Of a stretch of DNA of 64,000 nucleotides, positions 1 to 8,294 are shown piece by piece; positions within the stretch are counted from its first letter, which is position 1, and each line of letters begins with the position of its first letter. The notes beneath the pieces were generated by a model, which was not told where the DNA came from, did no database searches, and saw only the letters and a list, made by a program, of their open reading frames with translations. The stretch is taken from contig CBDUZZ010000001.1 in the NCBI GenBank assembly GCA_965371855.1, forward strand, positions 58,853 through 122,852, given 5' to 3'. A program made the translations under genes and the position numbers. This stretch comes from JAADEM01 sp965371855. GTDB taxonomy: Bacteria; Bacteroidota; Bacteroidia; Bacteroidales; Marinilabiliaceae.

Positions 1-141
1 GCAGGCGTAACCTGTGTTGGCATGGGATCTAAGCTCTTTACAAAAGAGATTATTCAAAACAGGGATTATGAACTGTTAGCAGAAAGATCAAAAGAACTGA
101 TTAACACAATTAAAGAAATTAAGGGTGAGATAACAACTTAG
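1..141 (+). CDS. eda: KDPG/KHG aldolase, C-terminal fragment
   Basis: The window opens inside a reading frame that runs from base 1 to a TAG at 139-141, giving the last 46 residues. The residues AGVTCVGMGSKLF followed by an amphipathic helix match the end of class I 2-keto-3-deoxy-6-phosphogluconate aldolases, where a glycine-rich phosphate-binding strand precedes the last helix. The enzyme splits KDPG into pyruvate and glyceraldehyde 3-phosphate. It sits 52 bases upstream of a mannonate oxidoreductase and mannonate dehydratase, which fits the end of the hexuronate pathway. The N-terminus with the Schiff-base lysine lies outside the window, so the family call rests on the tail and the context. 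Confidence 0.75.
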   Translation, partial: AGVTCVGMGSKLFTKEIIQNRDYELLAERSKELINTIKEIKGEITT

Positions 142-193
142 TAAAGACACACCACCCGTGCGTCTCAACAAATAAACAAATAACCGAATAAAC

Positions 194-1045
194 ATGAATA
201 AAATTACAGAATTAAATTTAGAAGGTAAAGTTGCTGTCGTCACAGGTGGCGGTGGTGTATTGTGTTCTACAATGGCTATGGCTTTAGCTGAAAGAGGCGT
301 AAAAACTGCAATCCTTGACCTAAATGAAGAGGCTGCAAAAAAAGTTGCCAGCGAAATATCAGAAACATACAAAATCAAATCGATAGGAGTAGCTGCAAGT
401 GTACTGTCAAAAGAGTCACTGGCAAATGCCCGGGATATAATAAAAAAAGAGCTGGGTGATGTTGATATCTTAGTAAACGGAGCCGGTGGTAATGCTGCTT
501 CTGCAACCACTCAGGTTGAAAAAATTACGGCTGATGATATCAGTAAACCAGACACAACATTTTTCGGACTACAGCTTGATGGATTTGACAAAGTGTTTGC
601 ACTTAACTTTCAGGGAACAATTCTACCCTCAATGATTTTTGGAGAAGAGATGGTTAAGCGTGGTACAGGTAGTATCATTAACATATCGTCGATGAATGCC
701 TTCACTCCACTAACAAAAATCCCGGCATATTCGGCTGCTAAAGCTGCTGTTAATAACTTTACCCAATGGCTTGCTGTACACTTCGCCAATACCGGTGTTC
801 GTGTCAATGCAATTGCCCCGGGATTTCTGCTCACCAACCAAAACCGTTTCTTGCTAATAGATGAAAAAACAGGTGAAGCTACACCTCGCGGAGAAAAAAT
901 CATCAACAACACACCAATGGAGCGCTACGGTGAGCCTGAAGAACTTACAGGCACACTTCTTTATCTGGTTTCAGACTGGGCAAAATTTGTTACCGGCATT
1001 GCTATTCCAGTAGATGGTGGTTTTTCTGCATTCAGTGGAGTGTAA
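194..1045 (+). CDS. uxuB: SDR-family D-mannonate oxidoreductase (fructuronate reductase)
   Basis: This is a short-chain dehydrogenase/reductase of 283 residues. It has a Rossmann start TGGGGVLC (17-24), the NGAGG strand end (95-99), a catalytic serine near 165 and the YSAAK motif with Tyr179 and Lys183. SDR proteins of this length next to uxuA reduce D-fructuronate to D-mannonate with NAD(P)H in Bacteroidota and Thermotoga, replacing the unrelated long-chain UxuB of enterobacteria. The second glycine-rich position is altered (GGGGVLC instead of GGxGxxG), which is common in this subgroup. Placement between eda and uxuA is the main reason for the substrate call; the sequence alone supports only SDR oxidoreductase. 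Confidence 0.8.
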   Translation: MNKITELNLEGKVAVVTGGGGVLCSTMAMALAERGVKTAILDLNEEAAKKVASEISETYKIKSIGVAASVLSKESLANARDIIKKELGDVDILVNGAGGNAASATTQVEKITADDISKPDTTFFGLQLDGFDKVFALNFQGTILPSMIFGEEMVKRGTGSIINISSMNAFTPLTKIPAYSAAKAAVNNFTQWLAVHFANTGVRVNAIAPGFLLTNQNRFLLIDEKTGEATPRGEKIINNTPMERYGEPEELTGTLLYLVSDWAKFVTGIAIPVDGGFSAFSGV

Positions 1046-1046
1046 A

Positions 1047-1135
1047 CATAGTGAAAAGTTGAAAGTAAAAAGTTCATAAAGGTGCAACCTGATAAACTTT
1101 ACAAACTTTTAACTTTATAAACTTTTAACTAAAAA
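1047..1135. repeat. AT-rich word repeat in the uxuB-uxuA gap
   Basis: The gap is filled with variants of one word: AAAAGTTGAAAGT, GATAAACTTTACAAAC, TTTATAAACTTTTAAC. The run ends three bases before the uxuA start codon. Similar words occur in many other gaps of this window. Confidence 0.7.
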
Positions 1136-1137
1136 AT

Positions 1138-2358
1138 ATGGCATTAGAACAAACATGGAGATGGTATGGACCTTCTGATTCGGTTACGCTGGCAGACATA
1201 AGGCAAGCCGGAGCAACAGGCATAGTAACGGCATTACACGAGGTTCCTATTGGTGAGGTTTGGACAGAAGAAGACATTACTTGTCGAAAAAAGCTGATTG
1301 AATGGGACGAAAACTTTTCCCCTCGTCGCCCAAGAGGATTAACATGGTCGGTAATAGAGAGTATTCCTGTACATGAAGATATTAAACAGGGTCGCTCAAA
1401 CAGAGATGAGTGGATTGAAAAATATAAAGAGAGCATCAGGAATGTTGGAAAAGCAGGAATACCTGTTGTTACATATAACTGGATGCCGGTGGTGGACTGG
1501 ACTCGTACCAATCTGGCGATGGAACTGGAGGATGGAGCTAAAGCACTCTCTTTCGACATGGTTGAGTTTGCTGCGTTTGACATGTTTATCCTGAAAAGAA
1601 ATAATGCTGCAAATAGCTATTCAGAAGAGATAATACGACTGGCAAAAGCTAAGTTTGGGTCAATGAATTCAGAACAACGATATATACTTCAAAAAAATAT
1701 TATTGCAGGCTTACCCGGTGGTCAGGAAGGATATTCACTTGAAGATTTCTCACAGCGATTAGCCGAATATGATGATATTGATGATAACAAATATCGTGAA
1801 AACCTTAAATATTTTCTGGAACAGATAGTTCCTGTTGCTATTGAATCGGGTGTCCGGTTGGCTATTCATCCCGATGACCCACCAGTCTCACTTTTTGGAC
1901 TACCCCGAATAGTAAGTACTGAAACTGATCTTCAATACATTGTGAATATTGTTGATTCAATCAGCAACGGATTGTGTATTTGCACGGGTTCACTTGGTGT
2001 AAGACCTGATAATGACCTGCCCGGAATTATAGAACGATTAGGACACCGTATTAACTTTTTGCATTTAAGAAGTACTCAACGCGATGCACATGGCAGCTTT
2101 CATGAAGCAAGCCACCTGCGTGGAGATGTTGACATGTACAAAGTGATGGTGGCCTCACTAAAAGAGGAGAAGAAGAGAAAAGCTCTAAATCGCAGAGATG
2201 AACATATTCCCATGCGTGCCGACCACGGACATACGATATTGGATGACCTGAATAAAAAAACCAATCCGGGATATTCAGCCATTGGTCTGTTACGTGGAAT
2301 GGCCGAGTTACGAGGACTGGAATTAGCTATTGAGAGAAGTGAGGTTGTGTATAGGTAG
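1138..2358 (+). CDS. uxuA: Mannonate dehydratase
   Basis: This 406-residue protein begins with LEQTWRWYGPSDSVTLADIRQAGATGIVTALHEVP, the characteristic start of the UxuA TIM-barrel family. It dehydrates D-mannonate to 2-keto-3-deoxygluconate using a divalent metal (Mn or Fe). Metal-site stretches are visible at LAIHPDDPP (about 241-249), HLRSTQRDAHGSFHEASHL (about 303-321) and the C-terminal RADHGHTILDD. Length agrees with the family (about 390-405). It follows the mannonate oxidoreductase and precedes a LarA homologue, so mannonate may reach it from fructuronate and perhaps also from gluconate. Confidence 0.95.
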   Translation: MALEQTWRWYGPSDSVTLADIRQAGATGIVTALHEVPIGEVWTEEDITCRKKLIEWDENFSPRRPRGLTWSVIESIPVHEDIKQGRSNRDEWIEKYKESIRNVGKAGIPVVTYNWMPVVDWTRTNLAMELEDGAKALSFDMVEFAAFDMFILKRNNAANSYSEEIIRLAKAKFGSMNSEQRYILQKNIIAGLPGGQEGYSLEDFSQRLAEYDDIDDNKYRENLKYFLEQIVPVAIESGVRLAIHPDDPPVSLFGLPRIVSTETDLQYIVNIVDSISNGLCICTGSLGVRPDNDLPGIIERLGHRINFLHLRSTQRDAHGSFHEASHLRGDVDMYKVMVASLKEEKKRKALNRRDEHIPMRADHGHTILDDLNKKTNPGYSAIGLLRGMAELRGLELAIERSEVVYR

Positions 2359-2505
2359 TGGTGAATTACGAATTAGGAATTACGAATTACAAATTACGAA
2401 TGAAGAGGGGTGAGTGGTTAGTGATAAATGACTGGAAACTTGACAAACTTGACAAACTTGATAAACTTGATAAACTTGATAACTTTACAAACTTGATAAA
2501 CTAAA
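2359..2505. repeat. AT-rich word repeat in the uxuA-larA gap
   Basis: Two word types follow each other. First come variants of GAATTACGAATTAC (about 2363-2401), then at least six tandem variants of AAACTTGATA or AAACTTGACA (about 2436-2500). The second run stops about five bases before the next ATG, so it makes up the whole leader of the downstream gene. Confidence 0.8.
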
Positions 2506-3777
2506 ATGATATACTTCCAACAAGGCTCCGAAACTGCTAACCTCTCTTCCGAAGATCTAAAAAAAGGTCTGTTTGAAGCATTAGACAAAATTGGCAATGT
2601 AAACAGTGTTATGGCTGTACCGCCCGATAATACCCGGTATCATTCAAAAGCAGGTGAACTTACCTCTTTCGCTTACGATTATTATAAGGACAAGATGAAA
2701 GATATAATGCCAGCTCTCGGCACTCACGTTCCAATGACCGATGAAGAGATTAGTCACATGTATAAAGGTATTCCAAAAGAACTATTCAGAATTCATGACT
2801 GGCGAAACGATGTGGTAACTGTAGGTACGGTACCTGAAGAGTATGTATCGGAAATAACCGAAGGTGCGCTAAATTACTCATGGCCGGCACAGCTCAATAA
2901 ACTGATTTGGGAAGGTGGTCATGACTTGATACTATCCATCGGACAAGTTGTACCACACGAGGTTGTTGGTATGGCCAACTACAATAAAAATATCTTTGTG
3001 GGTACCGGTGGTGCAGAAGGTATAAATAAAAGTCATTATGTTGGTGCTGCGTACGGAATGGAACGTATTATGGGACGAGCTGATACTCCTGTTCGCAAAC
3101 TCCTGAATTATGCTTCCGATAATTTTACACCCGATTTGCCAATTATATACATCCAAACTGTTATAGCCATGGATAGTGATGGTAAGCTAAAAACCAGAGG
3201 GCTGTTTATAGGTGACGACATAGAGGTGTTTAATAAAGCCGCAGAGCTGTCGTTAAAAGTGAATTTCCAAATGCTCGATAAACCATTGGATAAAGTAGTT
3301 GTTTATCTCGACCCATCGGAGTTTAAAAGCACATGGCTTGGGAATAAAAGCGTTTACCGTACACGTATGGCACTGGCTGATAATGCCGAATTGATAATTC
3401 TTGCCCCGGGACTCAAGGAGTTTGGTGAAGATAAAGAGATTGACAGACTAATTAGAAAATATGGTTATTGCGGCACTCCTGCAACATTGAAATATGTGGA
3501 AGAGAATGAAGAGTTACAAAATAACCTGGGAGCTGCTGCTCACCTTATTCATGGAAGTTCAGAAAGCAGATTCAACATAACTTATTGCCCGGGACATTTA
3601 AGCAAGCAGGAGATTGAATCGGTCTATTTCAATTATGCTCCTTTAGATGAGATGATGAAAAAATACAACCCACAAATACTGAAGGAAGGCAAAAACATTA
3701 TGCCTGACGGAGAAGAGATATTTTACATATCCAATCCGGCACTGGGGTTGTGGGCAACAAAAACAAGGTTTAGTTAA
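2506..3777 (+). CDS. LarA-family nickel-pincer racemase/epimerase, possibly gluconate 2-epimerase
   Basis: This 423-residue protein belongs to the lactate racemase (LarA, DUF2088) superfamily. Visible landmarks are PPDNTR (39-44), GTHVP with His74, VVPHEVVG with His151, Lys161 exactly ten residues after His151, and His177 sixteen residues after Lys161. In LarA the equivalent lysine (184) binds the nickel-pincer nucleotide, and His200 coordinates nickel. The superfamily has been shown to include malate, phenyllactate and hydroxyglutarate racemases and a D-gluconate 2-epimerase that makes D-mannonate. Its place between uxuA (consumes mannonate) and gnd suggests the last activity; this is inference. 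The cofactor genes larB, larC and larE are not in the window. Confidence 0.85.
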   Translation: MIYFQQGSETANLSSEDLKKGLFEALDKIGNVNSVMAVPPDNTRYHSKAGELTSFAYDYYKDKMKDIMPALGTHVPMTDEEISHMYKGIPKELFRIHDWRNDVVTVGTVPEEYVSEITEGALNYSWPAQLNKLIWEGGHDLILSIGQVVPHEVVGMANYNKNIFVGTGGAEGINKSHYVGAAYGMERIMGRADTPVRKLLNYASDNFTPDLPIIYIQTVIAMDSDGKLKTRGLFIGDDIEVFNKAAELSLKVNFQMLDKPLDKVVVYLDPSEFKSTWLGNKSVYRTRMALADNAELIILAPGLKEFGEDKEIDRLIRKYGYCGTPATLKYVEENEELQNNLGAAAHLIHGSSESRFNITYCPGHLSKQEIESVYFNYAPLDEMMKKYNPQILKEGKNIMPDGEEIFYISNPALGLWATKTRFS

Positions 3778-3800
3778 TCAAAAATCAGCCAAAAAGATAT

Positions 3801-4940
3801 ATGACACTAAAAAAGAACATACGGATTGTTGCTGATGATAAAATTCCATTTCTTAAAGGAGTATTGGAACCTTATGCCAAGGTAGAGTACTTTCCGGGTG
3901 CAAAAATAGATCATGAAATACTTAAAAATGCAGATGCTCTTATCACCCGTACCAGAACAAAAGCAAACAAAGATAATCTGAAAGGTTCAAAAGTTAAGTT
4001 TGTTGCTACTGCCACAATCGGGTTCGATCACATTGACATCGGTTGGCTGGAAGAAAACGGTATCAGCTGGACAAATGCTCCCGGCTGTAACTCTACTTCG
4101 GTAATGCAATATATTGCTGCCTCTTTAGTCTTCTTTGCCCGTAAAAAGGAATTTATATTCAAAAATAAAACTCTGGGAATAGTAGGTGTGGGTAACGTAG
4201 GCTCTAAAGTCGCAAAGATGGCAGAGATACTTGGCTTTAAGGTACTACTGAACGACCCTCCACGGGCAAGGAAAGAAGGGTCAGGCTCTTTTGTTTCTCT
4301 CGAAGAGATTAAAAAGAAAGCTGACATTATCACTTTTCATGTTCCTCTAAATAAAGAAGGTAAAGATAAAACCCTGAACATGGGAGACGCGGACTTCTTC
4401 CATTCGTTTAAAAAATCACCTATTGTAATTAATAGTTCCAGAGGCCAGGTAATAGATGGTGAGGCATTCAAAGCAGCTATTCGTGAAGAAAAAGTATCAG
4501 GTGCAGTACTGGATGTATGGAATAACGAACCAAATATTGACTCTGAACTTGTAGAGATGCTCGATATCGTAACACCCCATATTGCAGGTTATTCAATGGA
4601 TGGAAAGGCCAACGGAACATCGATGTCGGTAAATGCCGTTGCTAACTTCTTTAACCTCCCTTTGAAGAATTGGGTTACTGAACAGATTCCTGAACCTGAG
4701 GAGACAGTAATTCAAATCGACAATACAAAACTTACGGAACAAGAGGTGTTTGAAAAAGCAATTTATCATACATACCCTATTGAAAAGGATGATGCCAATC
4801 TACGTTTAAACCTGCAGGATTTTGAAAAGCTAAGAGGGAATTACCCTGTCAGAAGAGAATTTCCTGCTTATCAGGTAAAACTAAAATCAGAAGATGAACA
4901 TATTTTGGAACAATTAATAAAACTCGGATTTAATAATTAA
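3801..4940 (+). CDS. pdxB: Erythronate-4-phosphate dehydrogenase
   Basis: A D-isomer 2-hydroxyacid dehydrogenase of 379 residues. The catalytic half starts IRIVADDKIPF and contains ATATIGFDHID and NAPGCNSTSVMQY; the NAD-binding Rossmann fold has GIVGVGNVGSKVA (about 127-139); INSSRGQVID and VTPHIAGYSMDGK contain the expected Arg and His region. The C-terminal extension is typical of PdxB, which oxidises 4-phospho-D-erythronate in the DXP-dependent pyridoxal phosphate pathway. It lies 23 bases after the LarA gene and four bases before gnd. That setting is odd for a cofactor gene, and a role on a sugar-acid substrate of this cluster is an alternative. Confidence 0.85.
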   Translation: MTLKKNIRIVADDKIPFLKGVLEPYAKVEYFPGAKIDHEILKNADALITRTRTKANKDNLKGSKVKFVATATIGFDHIDIGWLEENGISWTNAPGCNSTSVMQYIAASLVFFARKKEFIFKNKTLGIVGVGNVGSKVAKMAEILGFKVLLNDPPRARKEGSGSFVSLEEIKKKADIITFHVPLNKEGKDKTLNMGDADFFHSFKKSPIVINSSRGQVIDGEAFKAAIREEKVSGAVLDVWNNEPNIDSELVEMLDIVTPHIAGYSMDGKANGTSMSVNAVANFFNLPLKNWVTEQIPEPEETVIQIDNTKLTEQEVFEKAIYHTYPIEKDDANLRLNLQDFEKLRGNYPVRREFPAYQVKLKSEDEHILEQLIKLGFNN

Positions 4941-4944
4941 CAAT

Positions 4945-6399
4945 ATGAAACAAAAAGCAGACATAGGACTAATCGGACTTGCCGTGATGGGCGAGAACCT
5001 TGTTTTAAACATGGAGAGTAAAGGATTTACCGTTTCCGTTTATAACAGAACAACAGAAAAAGTTGATAACTTCCTTAAAACTCGGGCGAAAGGAAAAAAC
5101 ATCATCGGCACACACTCTATGGAAGAGCTTGTTGATTCACTTGAGAAACCAAGAAAAGTGATGATGATGATTAAAGCAGGCCCTGCTGTTGACAAAACTA
5201 TAGATGCACTAATCCCTTTGCTGGATAAAGGTGACATCATTATTGACGGAGGAAATACTCACTTCCCTGATACCAACCGCAGAACTGAATACGTTGAAAG
5301 TAAAGGCCTGTTGTACATCGGTACCGGCGTTTCGGGTGGTGAAGAGGGTGCTTTGTTAGGCCCATCAATAATGCCCGGTGGCTCTCCTAAAGCCTGGCCT
5401 GCTGTTAAACCTATATTCCAAACTATTTCGGCTAAAGTTGAAGACGGTACTGCTTGCTGTGACTGGGTTGGTGAAAATGGTGCCGGTCATTTTGTGAAAA
5501 TGGTGCATAACGGAATTGAGTATGGTGACATGCAGTTGATAACTGAGGCATATCACATTATGAAAACACTGCTTGGGATGAGTGCAGACGAGATACACAA
5601 AGTTTTTAAAGAGTGGAACGAAGGTGACCTTGACAGCTATCTTATCGAAATAACAAGAGATATACTAACGTTAAAAGATGAAGATGGAGAACCATTAGTA
5701 GAAAAGATACTTGATACCGCAGGACAAAAAGGAACCGGAAAATGGACAGCCATTGCTGCTCTTGATTTGGGTATACCTTTAACATTGATTGGGGAAGCCG
5801 TTTTTGCCCGTTGCCTGTCGGCAATTAAAGAGGAGCGTGTTGAAGCCTCCAAAATATTAAGCGGACCAACTCCTGCTTTCAACGGAGACAAAAATGAATT
5901 TCTTAATGATTTAAGAGATGCTCTTTTTGCTTCAAAAATAGTATCTTATGCACAAGGTTATGCTTTGATGAGTGAAGCAGCTAAAGAGTATGGATGGAAT
6001 CTGAATTACGGTGGCATAGCACTAATGTGGCGTGGTGGTTGTATCATACGTTCGGTATTCCTCGATAAAATTACAGACGCATTTGAAAACAACCCTAATT
6101 TGCAAAACCTGTTACTTGATCCATATTTCAAAGATAAGGTGATGAATGCCCAAAAAGGATGGCGTAATGTTGTATCAGAAGCTGTACGAAACGGCATCCC
6201 TGCTCCAGCATTCTCTGCTGCACTGAATTATTTCGACGGATACAGAAGTGAACGGCTCCCTGCCAACCTATTACAAGCGCAGCGTGACTATTTTGGCGCA
6301 CACACCTATGAGCGGGTTGACAGACCAAGAGGAGAATTTTTCCATACTAACTGGACCGGACGAGGTGGTGATACCGTTTCATCAACATATAATGCATAG
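4945..6399 (+). CDS. gnd: 6-phosphogluconate dehydrogenase, decarboxylating
   Basis: This 484-residue protein matches bacterial Gnd over its length. It has the NADP-binding start IGLIGLAVMGENLVLNM, then MMMIKAGPAVD, IIDGGNTHFPDT, the substrate loop GVSGGEEGALLGPSIMPGG, the catalytic HFVKMVHNGIEYGDMQ, and an all-helical C-terminal half ending in the tail YERVDRPRGEFFHTNW. It converts 6-phosphogluconate to ribulose 5-phosphate, CO2 and NADPH. The start lies four bases after the pdxB stop, so the two are co-transcribed. Together with the neighbouring LarA homologue it ties gluconate metabolism to a hexuronate cluster. Confidence 0.96.
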   Translation: MKQKADIGLIGLAVMGENLVLNMESKGFTVSVYNRTTEKVDNFLKTRAKGKNIIGTHSMEELVDSLEKPRKVMMMIKAGPAVDKTIDALIPLLDKGDIIIDGGNTHFPDTNRRTEYVESKGLLYIGTGVSGGEEGALLGPSIMPGGSPKAWPAVKPIFQTISAKVEDGTACCDWVGENGAGHFVKMVHNGIEYGDMQLITEAYHIMKTLLGMSADEIHKVFKEWNEGDLDSYLIEITRDILTLKDEDGEPLVEKILDTAGQKGTGKWTAIAALDLGIPLTLIGEAVFARCLSAIKEERVEASKILSGPTPAFNGDKNEFLNDLRDALFASKIVSYAQGYALMSEAAKEYGWNLNYGGIALMWRGGCIIRSVFLDKITDAFENNPNLQNLLLDPYFKDKVMNAQKGWRNVVSEAVRNGIPAPAFSAALNYFDGYRSERLPANLLQAQRDYFGAHTYERVDRPRGEFFHTNWTGRGGDTVSSTYNA

Positions 6400-6567
6400 T
6401 TAGTTGAAAGTTTATAAAGTTCGTAAAGTTGAAAGTTAGGTTCAGCGGTTAGTAATACATCGGTAATTGATATCATTATTGTTGCTTGAACTTAATAAAC
6501 TTTTACAATTGACCATAGGCAAAAACATCATAAGATGGGTTTTGAGATAGGAATAACAGGGATAAAA

Positions 6568-6613
6568 GTCCCATAGGGACGAAATATTAGTAACCCCGGG
6601 TTTTAACCCGGGG
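6568..6613. repeat. Double-palindrome intergenic repeat (REP-like)
   Basis: In the 319-base gap between gnd and the TRAP genes, two palindromes stand close together: GTCCCATAGGGAC (6568-6580) and CCCCGGGTTTTAACCCGGGG (6594-6613, nine-base arms with a two-base centre). They are far richer in GC than the surrounding DNA. The first 100 bases of the gap hold the AAAGTTTATAAAGTT word repeat. The arrangement resembles REP elements mobilised by Y1 transposases of the RAYT group, but no such gene is in the window. Confidence 0.6.
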
Positions 6614-6645
6614 AAATGAAAGAAACGATATAGGTTTTGGCGAGA

Positions 6646-6665
6646 TTTTTGCCATTTTGCAAAAA
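6646..6665. promoter_or_regulatory. Inverted repeat upstream of the TRAP operon, candidate operator
   Basis: TTTTTGC (6646-6652) and GCAAAAA (6659-6665) form a perfect seven-base inverted repeat with a six-base spacer, 53 bases before the dctP start codon. Its size and position suit a regulator site, for instance for the LacI-type protein encoded downstream, but it carries no known consensus. Confidence 0.35.
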
Positions 6666-6718
6666 TTATGACAAAACAATAATGAAAATAATAAATATAA
6701 CAGCAAATACTTTAGCGA

Positions 6719-7711
6719 ATGAAAAACAAATTTCACATCAGGTTATTAGTAGCTGCCATTTTAATGGCTATTACATTTAACTCATGTCAATCTGAGAAAA
6801 AACACAGAGTACTAAAATTGGCTCATGGGTTAGACCCTTCTCACCCGGTTCATAAAGCAATGGTTTATATGGCTGAACGAGTAAAGGCAAATTCTCATGG
6901 AAAGATGGAGTTAGAGATATACCCCAGTGGCCAATTAGGTTCTGAACAACAATGTGTGGAACTTCTTCAGATTGGTTCATTGGCCATAACAAAAGTCTCG
7001 GCGGCTGTAATGGAAAGTTTCACAGAAAACTTTCAGGTACTGGGGCTACCGTATATCTTCCGCTCAAAACAGCATAGTTTTAATGTTTTGGACGGGAAAT
7101 TAGGAAAAGAGCTCCTTACATCAACCGAAAAGTTCAATATACGAGGTTTATGTTTTTATGATGCAGGCTCAAGAAGTTTCTACACCATCAACAAACCGAT
7201 TCATACTCCGGATGACTTGAAGGGTTTGAAGGTAAGAGTAATGAAAAGCCAGACAGCAATGGATCTGGTACAAGCAATGGGTGGCTCCCCTACTCCTATC
7301 TCATGGGGTGAACTTTATACAGCTCTACAGAGCGGTGTTGTTGATGGTGCTGAAAATAATCCGCCAAGTTTTTACACATCGCATCATTACGAAGTGTGTA
7401 AATTCTACTCTCTTAACGAACACACAATGGTTCCCGATGTTTTGATCATCAGCACAGTAATATGGGACAAACTTTCAGAACAAGAAAAAGAGTGGTTACA
7501 AAAAGCTGCTAATGAATCGGTTCTTGTTGAACGTAAACTATGGGCTAAATCGGAGATAGAATCACTTGAAAAAGTCAAAGAAGCAGGCGTAACAATTACT
7601 TATCCTGACAAGAAACCATTTGCCGAAAAAGTTCAGCCTATGTTGGAATCATACCGGGACAAGCCTGATCTTTACAGATTAATAACAGAAATACGAAATG
7701 TTAAAGACTGA
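6719..7711 (+). CDS. dctP: TRAP transporter substrate-binding lipoprotein (DctP family)
   Basis: The protein has 330 residues, with a lipoprotein signal ending FNSC (Cys23), so it is probably anchored to a membrane rather than free in the periplasm. The mature part starts KLAHGLDPSHPVHKAMVYMAERV and contains SGQLGSEQQCVELLQIG, GLKVRVMKSQTAMDLVQAMGGSPTP and GELYTALQSGVVDGAENN, all hallmarks of DctP (the arginine in KVRVM contacts the substrate carboxylate). It delivers an organic acid to DctQM. Its place inside a sugar-acid cluster suggests hexuronate or aldonate as ligand. It is separated from dctQ by a word-repeat gap. Confidence 0.93.
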   Translation: MKNKFHIRLLVAAILMAITFNSCQSEKKHRVLKLAHGLDPSHPVHKAMVYMAERVKANSHGKMELEIYPSGQLGSEQQCVELLQIGSLAITKVSAAVMESFTENFQVLGLPYIFRSKQHSFNVLDGKLGKELLTSTEKFNIRGLCFYDAGSRSFYTINKPIHTPDDLKGLKVRVMKSQTAMDLVQAMGGSPTPISWGELYTALQSGVVDGAENNPPSFYTSHHYEVCKFYSLNEHTMVPDVLIISTVIWDKLSEQEKEWLQKAANESVLVERKLWAKSEIESLEKVKEAGVTITYPDKKPFAEKVQPMLESYRDKPDLYRLITEIRNVKD

Positions 7712-7820
7712 TGTGAGGATTGAGGCTTTAGGATTTGGGGATATGTAAAATCGATTACTCAATTTCTCAATTTCTCAGTTCTTCAAAACCTTCTACTTGA
7801 AACTTTATAAACTTACATAC
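7712..7820. repeat. AT-rich word repeat in the dctP-dctQ gap
   Basis: The gap contains CAATTTCTCAATTTCTCAG and then GAAACTTTATAAACTTACATAC directly before the dctQ ATG at 7821. An apparent in-frame TTG start at 7797 lies inside this repeat and is therefore unlikely to be real. Confidence 0.65.
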
Positions 7821-8294
7821 ATGAAATTAAAAGCGAAAATTGACAAGATACTGGAAAATGTACTCATAGTATTAATGAGCATTCTGGTAATTGACGTATT
7901 GTGGCAGGTCTTAAGCCGATACATATTATCATCTCCAAGTTCATTTACAGATGAGCTGGCCGGATTTTTATTAATCTGGGTAGGTGTGTTGGGTGCTGCT
8001 TATGTTGCCGGCCGACAAGAGCACCTGTCAATTGACCTTCTTGTTCAAAGATCATCACCGGCTACACGTAAAAAACTAATGATCCTGATAAATACATTTA
8101 TAGCATTATTTGCATTAATGGTAATGATAGTAGGAGGCACATGGCTGGTTGTAACACGCTTCATGTTCAATGTAAGTTCTGCAGCTTTGCATCTTCCTTT
8201 GGGATATGTTTACATTGTGATGCCCATAAGCGGTATGCTAATATTATACTATTCAATAATTTTCATCATCAAACCTGAAGGAGGGCAATCATAA
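7821..8294 (+). CDS. dctQ: TRAP transporter small membrane subunit (DctQ family)
   Basis: Starting at ATG 7821 the protein has 157 residues with four hydrophobic segments, beginning KIDKILENVLIVLMSILVIDVLWQVLSRY, which is the classic DctQ first helix. The motif FTDELAGFLLIWVGVLGAAYVAGRQEHLSIDLL matches the family core (E-hxxWhxhhGAxxAhrxxxHhxhD). DctQ forms the small integral membrane part of the tripartite transporter and holds DctM. The frame extends upstream to a TTG at 7797, but that extension lies within an intergenic repeat. The stop codon overlaps the dctM start by one base (TAATG), so the two are translationally coupled. Confidence 0.92.
   Translation: MKLKAKIDKILENVLIVLMSILVIDVLWQVLSRYILSSPSSFTDELAGFLLIWVGVLGAAYVAGRQEHLSIDLLVQRSSPATRKKLMILINTFIALFALMVMIVGGTWLVVTRFMFNVSSAALHLPLGYVYIVMPISGMLILYYSIIFIIKPEGGQS

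Noticed and set aside
7797..7820. Upstream TTG start for the DctQ subunit
   Set aside because: The extension is encoded by the intergenic word repeat and adds residues not seen in the family.
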